A stretch of 55,828 bases of DNA from a virus: IMG/VR virus record IMGVR_UViG_3300044998_000776, positions 1-55,828 of that record, one strand, 5' to 3'. Made by a program: the position numbers and the translations under genes. Positions 1 to 8,744 of this stretch are shown piece after piece. The notes beneath the pieces were generated by a model. The model searched no databases and was not told where the DNA came from. It saw only the letters and a program-made list of their open reading frames with translations. Positions within the stretch are counted from its first letter, which is position 1; each line of letters starts with the position of its first letter.

Positions 1-2
1 TT

Positions 3-506
3 TTGAAAAAGTTGACCGGTCTAGACGATTTGATTCCTGATCCTTCTCTCAATGGAGGAGGATTGCATCAGATTATGCCGGGAGGCAAACTAGATGTGCA
101 CGAGGATTACAACATCCACAGAGGACTCAAGGCTTTTCGAAAAGTCAACGCAATCGTTTATCTAAACAAGGAATGGAAGGATGAATACGAGGGTCACTTG
201 CAGATTTGGAATTCTGATATGACCAAACTGGAAAAGACCATTCTCCCCACATTCAATCGACTAGTCATCTTCCGAACCGATCAGGGATCGAATCACGGGC
301 ATCCCGTCCCTCTCGCTTGCCCGGAAGGTATGTCAAGAAAATCTCTAGCGGTGTATTATTACACACCTGCGACAGAACAAGAACTCGAATCAACCCCTTA
401 TCGATCGACTGTCTTTAAGAAATTGCCCGGAGCTGTTGAACCGCCCGAACTAGAAGAATTTCGAAGGCTCCGATCGCAGGGTCGAGTCGAAAACAAAACA
501 ACCTAA
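3..506 (+). CDS. 2OG-Fe(II) oxygenase (prolyl-4-hydroxylase type), 5' partial
   Basis: The reading frame is already open at the window edge, so the true N-terminus lies outside. The protein has the double-stranded beta-helix signature of Fe(II)/2-oxoglutarate dioxygenases: an H-x-D iron-binding pair (VHEDYN), a strand YEGHLQIW, a distal histidine in SNHGHPVP and an arginine in SRKSLAVYYYT that would bind 2-oxoglutarate. Such enzymes hydroxylate proteins, sugars or nucleobases. It is followed after 22 bases by a small unknown gene and then glycosyltransferases, so a role in modifying a glycan or its attachment residue is possible, but the substrate cannot be read from the sequence. Family call is confident, function is inference. 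Confidence 0.8.
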   Translation: MKKLTGLDDLIPDPSLNGGGLHQIMPGGKLDVHEDYNIHRGLKAFRKVNAIVYLNKEWKDEYEGHLQIWNSDMTKLEKTILPTFNRLVIFRTDQGSNHGHPVPLACPEGMSRKSLAVYYYTPATEQELESTPYRSTVFKKLPGAVEPPELEEFRRLRSQGRVENKTT

Positions 507-528
507 GAAGAAGAAGTAGAGTTGTCCG

Positions 529-948
529 ATGAATGACTCAATCAAGCCCGTACAAGGACCGCCCCCGAGGTTTGCGGAACTGCTAGAATATCATCTAAAT
601 CTCAAATTGCAGAAATTTGCCGGCACGGGTAAGGGTCTCAAACGAGAAGACATGGAAGAGATGTATTCGGTCATCAAAGAAGTCGTGCACTCTGTCTTTT
701 CGAAATCCTCTCAAAATCCATCGGATGTGACCAAAGATTGGATAGCCCAGAGGTACTATGAAGCTATCAAATTCAGCGATACCAAGGTCCTGACGGAAGA
801 CCCGGATACTTGGGATTATTCGGTCGCTCCGGTCTTCAAGGAAGCTCCCATCGAAAAAATTCCGACAAGCGATCTCAGATATATTGCTCCGATATTCAAT
901 GAATGCGTCTTCTACGAAGATATCGAGCAAGAACTTAGAAAGAGATGA
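529..948 (+). CDS. Hypothetical protein, 139 aa
   Basis: I do not recognise this protein. It is soluble, without signal peptide or membrane segment. The N-terminal half is charged and helical (KLQKFAGTGKGLKREDMEEM) and the C-terminal half is rich in Pro, Asp and aromatic residues. The ATG follows a purine-rich stretch (gaagaagaagtagag) that can serve as ribosome binding site. Its stop codon overlaps the start of the downstream glycosyltransferase in an ATGA arrangement (945-948), so the two are probably translationally coupled and co-transcribed with the oxygenase. Confidence 0.7.
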   Translation: MNDSIKPVQGPPPRFAELLEYHLNLKLQKFAGTGKGLKREDMEEMYSVIKEVVHSVFSKSSQNPSDVTKDWIAQRYYEAIKFSDTKVLTEDPDTWDYSVAPVFKEAPIEKIPTSDLRYIAPIFNECVFYEDIEQELRKR

Positions 949-1898
949 AGATCCTCTTTACGGGCGTCGATTTCGCGTCCCGTTCGGGACCGAATACTTT
1001 TGCTTTTCGGTTGGCTGATCGATTGGCAAAGAATGGACACACGCTAGCCGATCCATCGGATTACGATGTAGCCATTGTTTTTATCGAACCCTCACACCAG
1101 CTTGACCCCAGAAAACCTCTGATCCAAAGGTTGGATGGAATATGGTCCAAACCTTCCGAATTTTTGTGGAGGAACAGGGGGATCCAAGAGACATATAAGC
1201 GCGCCGCGGGCGTCATCTTTCAATCTGAATTTAATCGAGATCAGATCACAAAGTGGTGGGGTACTCCGAAATTCGGAACGGTCATTCACAACGGCATCGA
1301 TTTAGAAGTCATGACGGAATCGATGCCCGGATTCATGAAATTGAGATCTGAATATGAAATGATGTTTGTCTGCTCTGCCAATTGGCACGCTCAGAAACGT
1401 CTCAAAGAAAACATTCGCTGCTTCAAGCATCTCAGAGAGAAAAGTTATCCTAATAGCTGTTTGATCGTTCTAGGAAATCATCCCGATCATCAGGTAGCAG
1501 ATCCTCATATTTTCTACACAGGATCTCTACCGCATGATCAATGTTTGAAATTGTTTGTAATTTCTAATTGGATGATCCACCTCGCTTGGGGGGATCATTG
1601 TCCGAATACCGTCATCGAATCCTTGTCACAAGGCACCCCCGTCATCTGTGCCGAAACGGGAGGCACTAAAGAGATCGTTCGAACGAATGGTATTGTGATT
1701 CCGGAAAAGGAAAAATACGATTTTACGCTCAAAGATTACGATCATCCGCCCGATCTGCCGGATGATTTCGGAGGCCTGAGCGATCTACCGAAGATCAAAG
1801 TCGATCCTTCGTATCTAGACATCAGAAAAGTGGCAGATTCTTACGTCGAGTTCATTGAAAAATGCGTTTCACAGTATACAGACACATCAATCGGCTAA
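945..1898 (+). CDS. Glycosyltransferase, GT-B fold, family 4-like
   Basis: 317 residues with GT-B features: an N-terminal strand MKILFTGVDFASRSGPNTFA of the acceptor-binding domain, a mid-protein FGTVIHNGID linker strand typical of GT4 enzymes, and a C-terminal donor site with HCPNTVIESLSQGTPVI followed by ETGGTKEIV, equivalent to the E-x7-E region that binds the nucleotide sugar. It transfers a sugar from an activated donor to an unknown acceptor in the cytoplasm. The start overlaps the upstream stop by ATGA. The last 37 bases overlap the start of a decayed GIY-YIG homing endonuclease in another frame, so the present C-terminus may have been altered by that insertion. Confidence 0.85.
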   Translation: MKILFTGVDFASRSGPNTFAFRLADRLAKNGHTLADPSDYDVAIVFIEPSHQLDPRKPLIQRLDGIWSKPSEFLWRNRGIQETYKRAAGVIFQSEFNRDQITKWWGTPKFGTVIHNGIDLEVMTESMPGFMKLRSEYEMMFVCSANWHAQKRLKENIRCFKHLREKSYPNSCLIVLGNHPDHQVADPHIFYTGSLPHDQCLKLFVISNWMIHLAWGDHCPNTVIESLSQGTPVICAETGGTKEIVRTNGIVIPEKEKYDFTLKDYDHPPDLPDDFGGLSDLPKIKVDPSYLDIRKVADSYVEFIEKCVSQYTDTSIG

Positions 1899-2426
1899 AC
1901 GGAAAGTCGTATATCGGGTGGACGTCCAAATCCATTGATTATCGTTGGAATCAACACTGTCGTCTAGCTCAAAATGCATCATCCTTAGTGTTTCACTCTG
2001 CTATTTCGAAGTATGGCCCTGATCAATTTGATCACGAGATACTTGAAATTCATGAATCAGAAAAAACGGCGGCAGCTGCTGAAATTAGACTCATTAAAGA
2101 GTACAAGACGCATTATATCGATGGATTCGGTTACAATATGGCTTTAGGCGGTGATGGTGTCAATGGCGCAATCATCGATAAAGAATCATATAAGCGAGTA
2201 AGTGAAGCCTTAAAAGTAAATCAGCATACAAAGGGACGAATTCGTCCCGAATCTGAAAAAAAGAAAGATTGCAGCTGGACATCGAATATTGATAGTTGAT
2301 GATCTAAGCAATATTCGAATGTTGTCTGCCTCTGCCTCCGGAGTTAATTCTCATAGCCTCGCTAAGTAATTTAATTGTAGCTACGCTATGATTCGAAGAG
2401 TGCTACGAGGAGCGTATCGGATATGA
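1862..2426 (+). pseudogene. GIY-YIG homing endonuclease, frameshifted remnant
   Basis: The N-terminal half is a clear GIY-YIG nuclease domain: TVYRHINRLNGKSYIGWTS, a conserved arginine in YRWNQH, and FGYNMALGGDG before a DNA-binding tail. The frame breaks near an A7 run (2256-2262) adjoining a short AAAG repeat; shifting one frame there continues as KIAAGHR, a NUMOD-like DNA-binding piece, so the 3' part is remnant coding sequence with a further stop (TAA after SHSLAK). The remnant frame ends in TGA at 2424-2426, overlapping the ATG of the next glycosyltransferase. The 5' end overlaps the preceding glycosyltransferase. Mobile, selfish gene, most likely inactive. Confidence 0.8.
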
Positions 2427-3379
2427 AAATTTGGACTTTACCTGCAGGAGAAGATTGGATCTGCGATCGTCTGACCCAAGAGTGGATCGACGGTAATCCG
2501 GACATTACCACTTACGATCCTCGAGGAGCGCATATTTTGTGGCTTTTGAGCGATTGGAGATGGAGGGAAGTTCCGGGATATTTGCTCTCCCAAAAAACAA
2601 TTTTGACCACCGTCCACCACATCGTTCCCGAAAAATTCGGTCGCAAAGAACGAGCCGATTTTGCCGATCGAGATGCTATCACGACCGCTTATCACTGCTA
2701 CAATAAACACACAGTCGAATTTCTGCAAAAGGAAAAACTAACGACAAAACCAATCTTTTTGGTACCATACTGGGCGAATCAGAACATCTGGAAAAAAACG
2801 GGAGACAAATATGAGTTGCGGAAGAAGCACGGCCTTCCGTTAAACGGATACTTGATAGGCTCCTTTCAAAGAGACACTGAAGGATTAGATCTAAGATCTC
2901 CCAAATTAGAAAAGGGTCCCGATCTTCTTGTCGAATATATCAAAAAAGTATATTCTGAATGGAAGCAATTGGCCCCAACGTGTGGGTATACGGCTTTCCG
3001 GCAACCGCACATCGTTCTCGGCGGTTGGCGACGACAATACGTCGTTCATGAACTAGAAATTGAAGGAATCCCCCATTCGTTCTTTGAACGACCCTCGCAA
3101 GAGATTCTGAATGAACTTTATCAGACACTTGATGTCTATCCTGTGACGGCTCGACATGAAGGGGGTCCGCAAGCTTTGCTTGAATGTGGTTTGGTCGAAG
3201 TCCCTGTCGTTTCTAGATCGGTTGGAATCGCTGAACAGGTGTTGCCCGAATCAGCCATTAACTCTGATGTATTCTTGGCTACGCCAGCCGTACCCAATGT
3301 CAAAAGCATGTTGCTGCCAGGCGGTTTCGAACCGTATCATAAGATTTTTGAATCCCTCTACCGAGGAGAAGTGAAATGA
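2423..3379 (+). CDS. Glycosyltransferase, GT-B fold
   Basis: 318 residues. The C-terminal half carries the donor-site signature of GT4 enzymes: VYPVTARHEGGPQALLECGL followed by PVVSRSVGIAEQVLP. Mid-protein strands IGSFQRDTEG and PHIVLGGWRR match the nucleotide-binding Rossmann half. The N-terminal half is unusual for the family (HILWLLSDWRW, ILTTVHHIVPEKFG), resembling other phage glycosyltransferases. The ATG at 2423 overlaps the end of the upstream HEG remnant, and the stop overlaps the next gene's ATG, so the frame sits in a coupled sugar operon. Donor and acceptor unknown. Confidence 0.85.
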   Translation: MKIWTLPAGEDWICDRLTQEWIDGNPDITTYDPRGAHILWLLSDWRWREVPGYLLSQKTILTTVHHIVPEKFGRKERADFADRDAITTAYHCYNKHTVEFLQKEKLTTKPIFLVPYWANQNIWKKTGDKYELRKKHGLPLNGYLIGSFQRDTEGLDLRSPKLEKGPDLLVEYIKKVYSEWKQLAPTCGYTAFRQPHIVLGGWRRQYVVHELEIEGIPHSFFERPSQEILNELYQTLDVYPVTARHEGGPQALLECGLVEVPVVSRSVGIAEQVLPESAINSDVFLATPAVPNVKSMLLPGGFEPYHKIFESLYRGEVK

Positions 3380-3984
3380 AGGGTCTGATTTTTTCGTTTG
3401 ATAATGTCCTTTGTGACTTTAAGGGACTTCGAAGAAGAGCATTTCAAAATGCTCTGAAAGAGCACGGGTACTACTGGACGCCCGATATGGAAAGAGCCTA
3501 CGAAAAGAAGGATTCAGGATCTAGACTGGATTATCTAATCGAATCTCGTCAGATCAAAAAGGAAGATATCGACCTGGTCGAATGGGCCATTGACAGCTTT
3601 ACAACTGATCTGATATCAGAAGAAAAATTCTCCGAAAGAGCCTTTGAAATTCTAGAGAACATGAAAAAGCGAGGCATCAAGATCGCTATAGCCAGCAACG
3701 CTTCTCGGTCAACAATCATTAGCTTTCTGAAATGGACTCGTTTGAATGAAGTCGTTGATTTCGTAACGGTCACAGGAGATGACGGCAGGAACAAGCCTGA
3801 TGCTTCTGTGTATACCAGAACGCTGCAAAAGATGTCTTTGACCCCGCAAGAGGTTGTTGTTTTTGAAGGGACTTATTTCGGGTCCTTGGCCGCGAAGCTC
3901 GCCGGCATCGAAAATATTCGAGAAGTCAGCGCTCGCTCGCTCGAGCCTGCTTTAGAACACCTAGAAAAGGTTTTTGATAAATGA
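3376..3984 (+). CDS. HAD-superfamily protein lacking both catalytic aspartates
   Basis: 202 residues with the layout of a HAD subfamily IA phosphatase: motif I at the N-terminus, a helical cap, motif II (IAIASNAS), motif III lysine (NKPD) and motif IV (VVVFEGTYFGSLAAKLAG). Normal motif I reads hhhFDhDG with the first Asp as nucleophile; here it is IFSFDNVL, with Ser in that place. Motif IV normally reads FEDS; here it is FEGT. Both residues needed for phosphoaspartyl chemistry and Mg2+ are therefore changed, so the protein is probably catalytically dead or has another role (binding, scaffold). It is coupled by ATGA overlaps to glycosyltransferases on both sides. Compare the canonical HAD at the right edge of the window. 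Confidence 0.8.
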   Translation: MKGLIFSFDNVLCDFKGLRRRAFQNALKEHGYYWTPDMERAYEKKDSGSRLDYLIESRQIKKEDIDLVEWAIDSFTTDLISEEKFSERAFEILENMKKRGIKIAIASNASRSTIISFLKWTRLNEVVDFVTVTGDDGRNKPDASVYTRTLQKMSLTPQEVVVFEGTYFGSLAAKLAGIENIREVSARSLEPALEHLEKVFDK

Positions 3985-4976
3985 AGGGTCGAATTACTCA
4001 CTACGGTATCGACCCTAGAGATCATCTTGTTTATTTTCTTCGAAAGCATTACAGCAGATGGTCTGATGATGCTATCGAAGACAACAAAATGTCTCCCGAT
4101 GTCTTAGGCAAAAATTGGTCATGCTATGTCTATGAAAGAGATGGCAAACGATGGCTTATATGTTTCGACGGAGACGACGGGTCAGGCGGGACAACTTCCG
4201 ACTGTAAGTTGAATTGGTGGAAATTCGATGATGTGCTCATGAAACACAAGATTGATGACTACATCATCTTCAAGATTCAACACGCTTCGATATCGGATCA
4301 GAGGCAGTTCTATCCATTCAAGCTCGACGTATATCCTCTCGGTTTGATGACCAATCATCCTGAAAAGATCTGCAAGATCGCTGACAGCCTTCCCCAAAAA
4401 GAAAAAGATATCGACGTCATTTTTGTTGGCGGCCGCGTGCATGAGCACAATCGACCTTTCGTTTGGGCCAAAAACAGGAACATAAATCAGTGGTGGCCCG
4501 GCAACAGAAAAGTAGGTTACGAAAAACTGTTAGAAATCAAGTCTAGACGAAAAGACTTGAAGATCGAAACGTTCGATGGGCTGTGTTCGCCCGATCAATA
4601 TTACGATCTGATCAATCGATCGAAGATATGCATCGATTTTCCGGGAATCGGACTGTCTAGCAGGAAATTCTATGAATTTCTTATCATGGGAAAATGCATT
4701 CTAGCACTCAAGCAAAATAATGCACCATGGCCCCTGTACGAAAATGTGCATTATGCTTCTCTGGGTCTAGACTTCGATTATGTTCGACTAGAATCAGCCA
4801 TCGATGGATTGCTGGGAGATCCGGATCTGAGATCGCAAATCGAAAATCAAGCAAAGAGCCTCAGACCGATGATGATGCATGAGGCCGTTAGCGACTATGT
4901 CATCAAAACTGTCGACGATCATATCGATAATTCGCAAGCCGGCTGGATCTCAGTTTCTCGTCCGACTTACACTTAG
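3981..4976 (+). CDS. Glycosyltransferase, GT1/CgeB-like
   Basis: 331 residues. The central strand DIDVIFVGGRVH starts the C-terminal Rossmann domain, and IDFPGIGLSSRKFYEFLIMG followed by KCILALKQ is the acidic donor-binding segment found in spore-coat CgeB-type and related glycosyltransferases. It starts in an ATGA overlap with the HAD-like gene. It ends in TAG; the same frame stays open beyond this codon and would join the downstream GIY-YIG remnant at 5001 if the amber codon were read. Substrates unknown; assigned to the same glycan pathway by position. Confidence 0.75.
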   Translation: MKGRITHYGIDPRDHLVYFLRKHYSRWSDDAIEDNKMSPDVLGKNWSCYVYERDGKRWLICFDGDDGSGGTTSDCKLNWWKFDDVLMKHKIDDYIIFKIQHASISDQRQFYPFKLDVYPLGLMTNHPEKICKIADSLPQKEKDIDVIFVGGRVHEHNRPFVWAKNRNINQWWPGNRKVGYEKLLEIKSRRKDLKIETFDGLCSPDQYYDLINRSKICIDFPGIGLSSRKFYEFLIMGKCILALKQNNAPWPLYENVHYASLGLDFDYVRLESAIDGLLGDPDLRSQIENQAKSLRPMMMHEAVSDYVIKTVDDHIDNSQAGWISVSRPTYT

Positions 4977-5000
4977 AGAATTTCGAAAGTAGAATTCGAT

Positions 5001-5547
5001 ATGACATACGTCATCTATTGTCATACAAATAAAAAGACAGGGAAGAGATATATCGGATTCACATCGAAATCGATTGATGAACGATGGCAACAACATGTTA
5101 ACTTGGCTCAAAATGCCAAGTCAATGACGCAATTATCGCATGCGATCAGATCTTCTTCTGAAGAAGATTGGACTCATGAAATTATAGATCAATGTGATTC
5201 AGAGAATCTTGCAAAAGAAAAAGAATCGTTTTGGATAGCAGAGTTCAAAACGAACTGCTTGAGAGAGGGTCATGAAGGTTATAACATGACCGATGGGGGT
5301 GACGGGTGACGGGCTTTCGCTTAAGGGCGAACTTAATCCGATGTTTGGTAAGAAAGGTCATCTTTGTCCTAGCTTCGGTATCAAACGTTCTCCAGAAACT
5401 CGAGCAAAATGTCTAAATCAGCTAAGAAATATGCTTCGACTCCGGAGTTTAAAGAACGCGTAAGTCGAACACATAAAGGCAAAGTTCAAAGTTCTTTCTA
5501 CTGAAACTAGACTGAAAATCAGTCTCTCGAAAAAGAAAAAATCATGA
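5001..5547 (+). pseudogene. GIY-YIG homing endonuclease broken by two 7-bp tandem duplications
   Basis: The first 102 codons encode a GIY-YIG nuclease (VIYCHTNKKTGKRYIGFTSK, then ESFWIAEFKTN and GYNMTDGGDG). An exact tandem TGACGGG at 5300-5313 shifts the frame and creates the stop at 5307-5309; deleting one copy restores GGDGLSLKGELNPMFGKK, a NUMOD3-like segment. A 1-base deletion near 5428 and a second exact tandem duplication (AAAGTTC, 5481-5494) break the rest; removing one copy there restores KGKVLSTETRLKISLS. The original frame ends in TGA at 5545-5547, overlapping the ATG of the mutase gene. Three independent lesions mean real decay. Confidence 0.85.
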
Positions 5548-6638
5548 GTTACGATTATCTGATCGTTGGGGCCGGACTTTTTGGATCCGTTTTCGCCCAG
5601 CAGGCAACTGAAGCTGGAAAAAAATGCCTCGTCATAGAGAAAAATAACCACATCGGAGGCAATTGCTTCACTCGAGAGATTGAAGGAATTCATGTGCATG
5701 TTTACGGTCCACACATCTTCCATACCGATAACGAGAAGATCTGGAAGTATATGAACCGATGGACGACGTTCAATCACTACGTCAATCGTCCCAAAGTCAA
5801 CTTCAAGGACAAGATCTACTCGTTTCCGATCAACTTGATGACTCTCAATCAGCTTTGGGGAGTTCGAACGCCCGAAGAAGCGAAAGCTCGACTAGAGCTA
5901 GTCAAATCTAAAATTGAGAATCCAAAAAATCTCGAAGAATGGATGTTGTCGCAAGTCGGTAAGGAAATTTACGAAACCTTCATCGAAGGCTACACGATGA
6001 AGCAGTGGAATCGGCATCCATCCAAATTGCCGGCGTCCATCATCAAACGCCTTCCGATTCGTTTGACATTCGACGATAATTACTTCAACGATCGCTATCA
6101 AGGGATTCCGATCGGAGGGTATACGGCCATCTTCGAAAAACTTCTAGCCGGATCCGATGTCTTGCTCGGAATCGATTACTTTGAGGATCGACGCATCCTG
6201 GATAAGCTAGCCAAGCAGGTCGTATATACGGGTAAGCTTGACCAATTTTTCTCGTATTGCCTGGGTCGTCTCGAATATAGAGGACTTCGATTTGATACGA
6301 AAGTCCTCGACACTTCCGATTTCCAAGGAAATGCCGTCGTCAATTACACTCAAAAAGAAATTCCCTACACACGAATTACCGAACATCGACATTTTGATCT
6401 CAAAAAAGATGGAGACAAGACGGTCGTCACTTGGGAGTTTCCTGACGATTGGGACGAAACAAAAGTTCCCTACTACCCTATCAACGACGAAGCCAATAAC
6501 AAACTTAGGGATCAATACAAGAAGCTAGCTGCTCAGAGGCCCGACGTTATTTTTGGCGGAAGACTAGCCTCGTACATGTATTATGATATGCACCAGGTTG
6601 TGGCGGCCGCCCTGCACACCTGGGAGAAAGAAAGATGA
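5544..6638 (+). CDS. glf: UDP-galactopyranose mutase
   Basis: Flavoenzyme that interconverts UDP-galactopyranose and UDP-galactofuranose, the donor for galactofuranose-containing glycans. 364 residues, essentially the length of bacterial Glf. The N-terminus has the FAD dinucleotide-binding motif (YLIVGAGLFGS) and EKNNHIGGNC; VYGPHIFHTDNEKIWKYM and the FSFP-like YSFPINLMTLNQLW segment are hallmark UGM sequences; the C-terminal RLASYMYYDMHQVV closes the flavin site with its conserved Arg and Tyr residues. It looks complete and functional. The ATG overlaps the stop of the HEG remnant upstream. It is the best evidence that the module builds a galactofuranose-type sugar. Confidence 0.95.
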   Translation: MSYDYLIVGAGLFGSVFAQQATEAGKKCLVIEKNNHIGGNCFTREIEGIHVHVYGPHIFHTDNEKIWKYMNRWTTFNHYVNRPKVNFKDKIYSFPINLMTLNQLWGVRTPEEAKARLELVKSKIENPKNLEEWMLSQVGKEIYETFIEGYTMKQWNRHPSKLPASIIKRLPIRLTFDDNYFNDRYQGIPIGGYTAIFEKLLAGSDVLLGIDYFEDRRILDKLAKQVVYTGKLDQFFSYCLGRLEYRGLRFDTKVLDTSDFQGNAVVNYTQKEIPYTRITEHRHFDLKKDGDKTVVTWEFPDDWDETKVPYYPINDEANNKLRDQYKKLAAQRPDVIFGGRLASYMYYDMHQVVAAALHTWEKER

Positions 6639-6684
6639 TCAACTTTATCGAAAAACTTAAGCACGTCAGCTATGTCCAAGCTGT

Positions 6685-6719
6685 GGGTAGTCTTTCTTAA
6701 AGACCCGCGCATTTCTTTT
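6685..6719 (+). terminator. Possible Rho-independent terminator after glf
   Basis: A GTCTTT/AAAGAC stem with a 3-base loop, extended by GGG/CC across a two-base bulge (6685-6706), is followed after a short GC spacer by a T-rich run (tttctttt). It lies about 50 bases after glf. A 21-codon frame starting in an ATGA overlap at 6635 ends inside the hairpin. From 6720 to 6820 I see nothing else. Moderate to weak support because the T-run is not directly adjacent to the stem. Confidence 0.4.
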
Positions 6720-6820
6720 CAGTTCATCAGTATATGACATAAAACCGCTGCTCTTCTGTTACGAGTTTTTGATGCTTAGTTTGATTCAACAGAATGCACT
6801 AATCGGAATAGGATTATGGC

Positions 6821-7615
6821 ATGTTTATACGACAATGTCCGACATGTCAATTTGACATTATGTATAAAGGTAAACAAGCGTATGAAAGAGCACAAAAAAG
6901 AAACAAGAATGTCGTAGCTGTTTCACAACACGCAACAACCCATTTCGTGGAAAGCATTTTAGTCCGAAAGTAAAGCAAAGCTAAATGTTGCGCAGACGGG
7001 AAAACTTCATTCTGAAGAAGTTCGACGTAAAATGTCAGAAGCTCATATAGGCGAAAAGAATCACTTTTTGGTCAGAAACACTCTGAACAAACACGTCACA
7101 CGTCAGCTCATTTGTCAAAAAACAAAACAACGTGACCAGAATGGTGCTCGAAATCCATTCCACGGACATCATCATACACCTGAAACTCGTGAACGCATGT
7201 CAAAATCACGTGCAGATGGACTTGCGTCAGGTCGCATCATCAACACCCATGAGTATGGAAATAAATCATGGTACGTTTCTAGCAAGACAAATGAAAGAGT
7301 GCGATGCGATTCAATACTTGAGAAATTTCGAATGACGCAACTTGATAACGATCCAAATGTTTGTGATTGGACGAAGCGGTATGGTATCAAAATTCCATAT
7401 GTCTTTAATGGATATACGAAGCATTACGTACCAGATTTTCTGATCACGACAAATTCAGGTGAAAAATCGTTGAAGAAGTCAAGGGTTATGATGCGAAAGC
7501 TCGTGAGAAACTCAATGTTCTTCTAAACTACTGTGCAGAAAATAATCTTACTGCACGTTGGATTACCCAATCAGAGTTAGAACAACAAGGTTACAGAAAA
7601 TTCAAGGATCAATAA
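6821..7615 (+). pseudogene. NUMOD3 / PD-(D/E)xK homing endonuclease, multiple frameshifts
   Basis: Pieces of one HEG in three frames: an N-terminal zinc-binding start (MFIRQCPTCQFD, continuing after a shift near 6905 as ECRSCFTTRNNPF), then NUMOD3 repeats after a shift near 6980 (HSEEVRRKMSEAHIG and NPFHGHHHTPETRERMSKS), then a nuclease core with the catalytic motif HYVPDFLITT and, after a missing A in an A5 run (7462-7466), VEEVKGYDAKAREKL. The architecture matches the intact nuclease inside the split intein at 8745. The last frame ends with TAA at 7613-7615, overlapping the ATG of the dehydrogenase. Three single-base lesions make it inactive unless they are sequencing errors. Confidence 0.75.
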
Positions 7616-8712
7616 TGAAAGCAATTGGTGTCCTGGGTCAGGGATTCGTGGGTGGATCTCTGACGACTGTCTTTGCCGAGAGAGGCTTTAAGGTATACGT
7701 CTATGATAAGACGGGAAAAATAGCTACAGGAGGAGACGGACGATTTGCTCCTATCGATTTTCCGCGTCTCGGTGGTCCGACACCGACCCAAATCTTTGCC
7801 GCAGCAGTGGAAGCTCTCAAGGATTTTTCCGGAGTTTTCTTTGTCTGCCTGCCGACTCCCATGTTTGAAGATGGAGAAGCCGATCTATCGATCGTAGAAA
7901 ACACGCTCAAGGAATTAAGCGAAATCAAGGGAGAAAGAATCGCCGTCGTCAAATCGACGGTGCCACCCGGGTCGGTGGAAAAGTGGAACAAGCAGTTCGC
8001 TGATACTGGACTAAGGGTCGTATTCAACCCAGAATTTTTGACGGAAGCTAATGCCTTGGAGGATATGAGAAACCAGAACAGAATAATTCTGGGGGGTCCC
8101 AGGCCCCATATCAATAAGGTCAAGCTGATCTTCCAAGCGGCTTTTCCTAAGGTGCCGCTAATCAAGACATCAAGCACGACGGCCGAGATGGTCAAATACG
8201 TCACCAACTGCTTTTTAGCGGCAAAGGTCTCGTTTGCCAACGAGATGTTTCAAGTGTGTGAAGCCCTCGCCAAGAGTGGACTAGACATCGATTATGACAA
8301 AGTCGTCGAATATGCCCGATTTGACGAAAGATTGGGTCACAGCCATTGGTCCGTTCCTGGACCCGTGCCCACGCACGACGGCCGATATGTCAAGGGTTTC
8401 GGTGGTCACTGCATCGTCCATGGAACAAAAGTTAAAACGCCGCAGGGTGAAAAAAATATCGAAGACATTCGACCTGACACGATCGTCGCGAGTAGCAATT
8501 ACGATCTAACCACAAGTGAAAACAAGCTTGTAAATCAATTCCATTCTCGAGCGTATAACGGTAAAGTGTTGGCGTTCACCGTTTCTGTAGAAGGCGAGGA
8601 ACGGACAGTAGTTTGCACGCCCGAACATCTCTTGCCCGTAAAACGAGACGGTCGGCTACAGATTTTACGTGCGTGCGATATCGTCGATTCGGACGAGCTG
8701 TTTGTTGCATAG
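7615..8712 (+). CDS. UDP-glucose/UDP-sugar 6-dehydrogenase N-part fused to split-intein N-half
   Basis: Residues 1-265 are the NAD-binding and central domains of a UDP-sugar dehydrogenase: GVLGQGFVGGSL (NAD loop), VVKSTVPPGS, FNPEFLTEANALEDM (catalytic Glu) and TNCFLAAKVSFANEM (catalytic Lys and Asn). The sequence reaches KGFGGH and then, exactly before the catalytic cysteine, becomes an intein N-half of 100 residues ending in TAG. The rest of the enzyme is encoded at 9581-9748. ATG at 7615 is chosen over an upstream TTG because the NAD-binding strand starts there. Activity needs protein trans-splicing with the downstream half. The oxidised sugar would feed the glycan module. Confidence 0.92.
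   Translation: MKAIGVLGQGFVGGSLTTVFAERGFKVYVYDKTGKIATGGDGRFAPIDFPRLGGPTPTQIFAAAVEALKDFSGVFFVCLPTPMFEDGEADLSIVENTLKELSEIKGERIAVVKSTVPPGSVEKWNKQFADTGLRVVFNPEFLTEANALEDMRNQNRIILGGPRPHINKVKLIFQAAFPKVPLIKTSSTTAEMVKYVTNCFLAAKVSFANEMFQVCEALAKSGLDIDYDKVVEYARFDERLGHSHWSVPGPVPTHDGRYVKGFGGHCIVHGTKVKTPQGEKNIEDIRPDTIVASSNYDLTTSENKLVNQFHSRAYNGKVLAFTVSVEGEERTVVCTPEHLLPVKRDGRLQILRACDIVDSDELFVA
8410..8709 (+). mobile_element. Split intein, N-terminal half (100 aa)
   Basis: Starts with the nucleophile Cys1 in CIVHGTKVKTPQGEKNI, a clear block A with the conserved Thr and Gly. Block B is VVCTPEHLLPV with the T-x-x-H motif. The half ends after RACDIVDSDELFVA at a TAG codon; reading through would add only six or seven residues before TGA. 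There is no endonuclease domain inside, as expected for a split intein. The insertion point G-G-H / C is the most conserved, active-site position of the enzyme, typical of intein sites. Confidence 0.93.
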
Positions 8713-8738
8713 TTTGTAAGCTGTGACTATTGATACTT

Positions 8739-8744
8739 TATAAT
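8739..8744 (+). promoter_or_regulatory. TATAAT directly before the intein-encoded nuclease gene
   Basis: A perfect -10-like hexamer abuts the ATG at 8745. If used as a promoter for this gene its transcript would start inside the coding region, so it may serve the downstream C-half or be fortuitous. Similar TATAAT boxes lie just upstream of several other starts in the window. Confidence 0.3.

Noticed and set aside
5300-5313. 7-bp duplications as Cas12a-type cut-and-fill scars
   Set aside because: No TTTV-type PAM at the expected distance on either strand at the one site I checked; the mechanism is left open.
6639-6820. Group I intron carrying a HEG after glf
   Set aside because: No conserved intron core (P, Q, R, S elements) could be seen and the flanks do not form one continuous gene; treated as intergenic with a HEG remnant.
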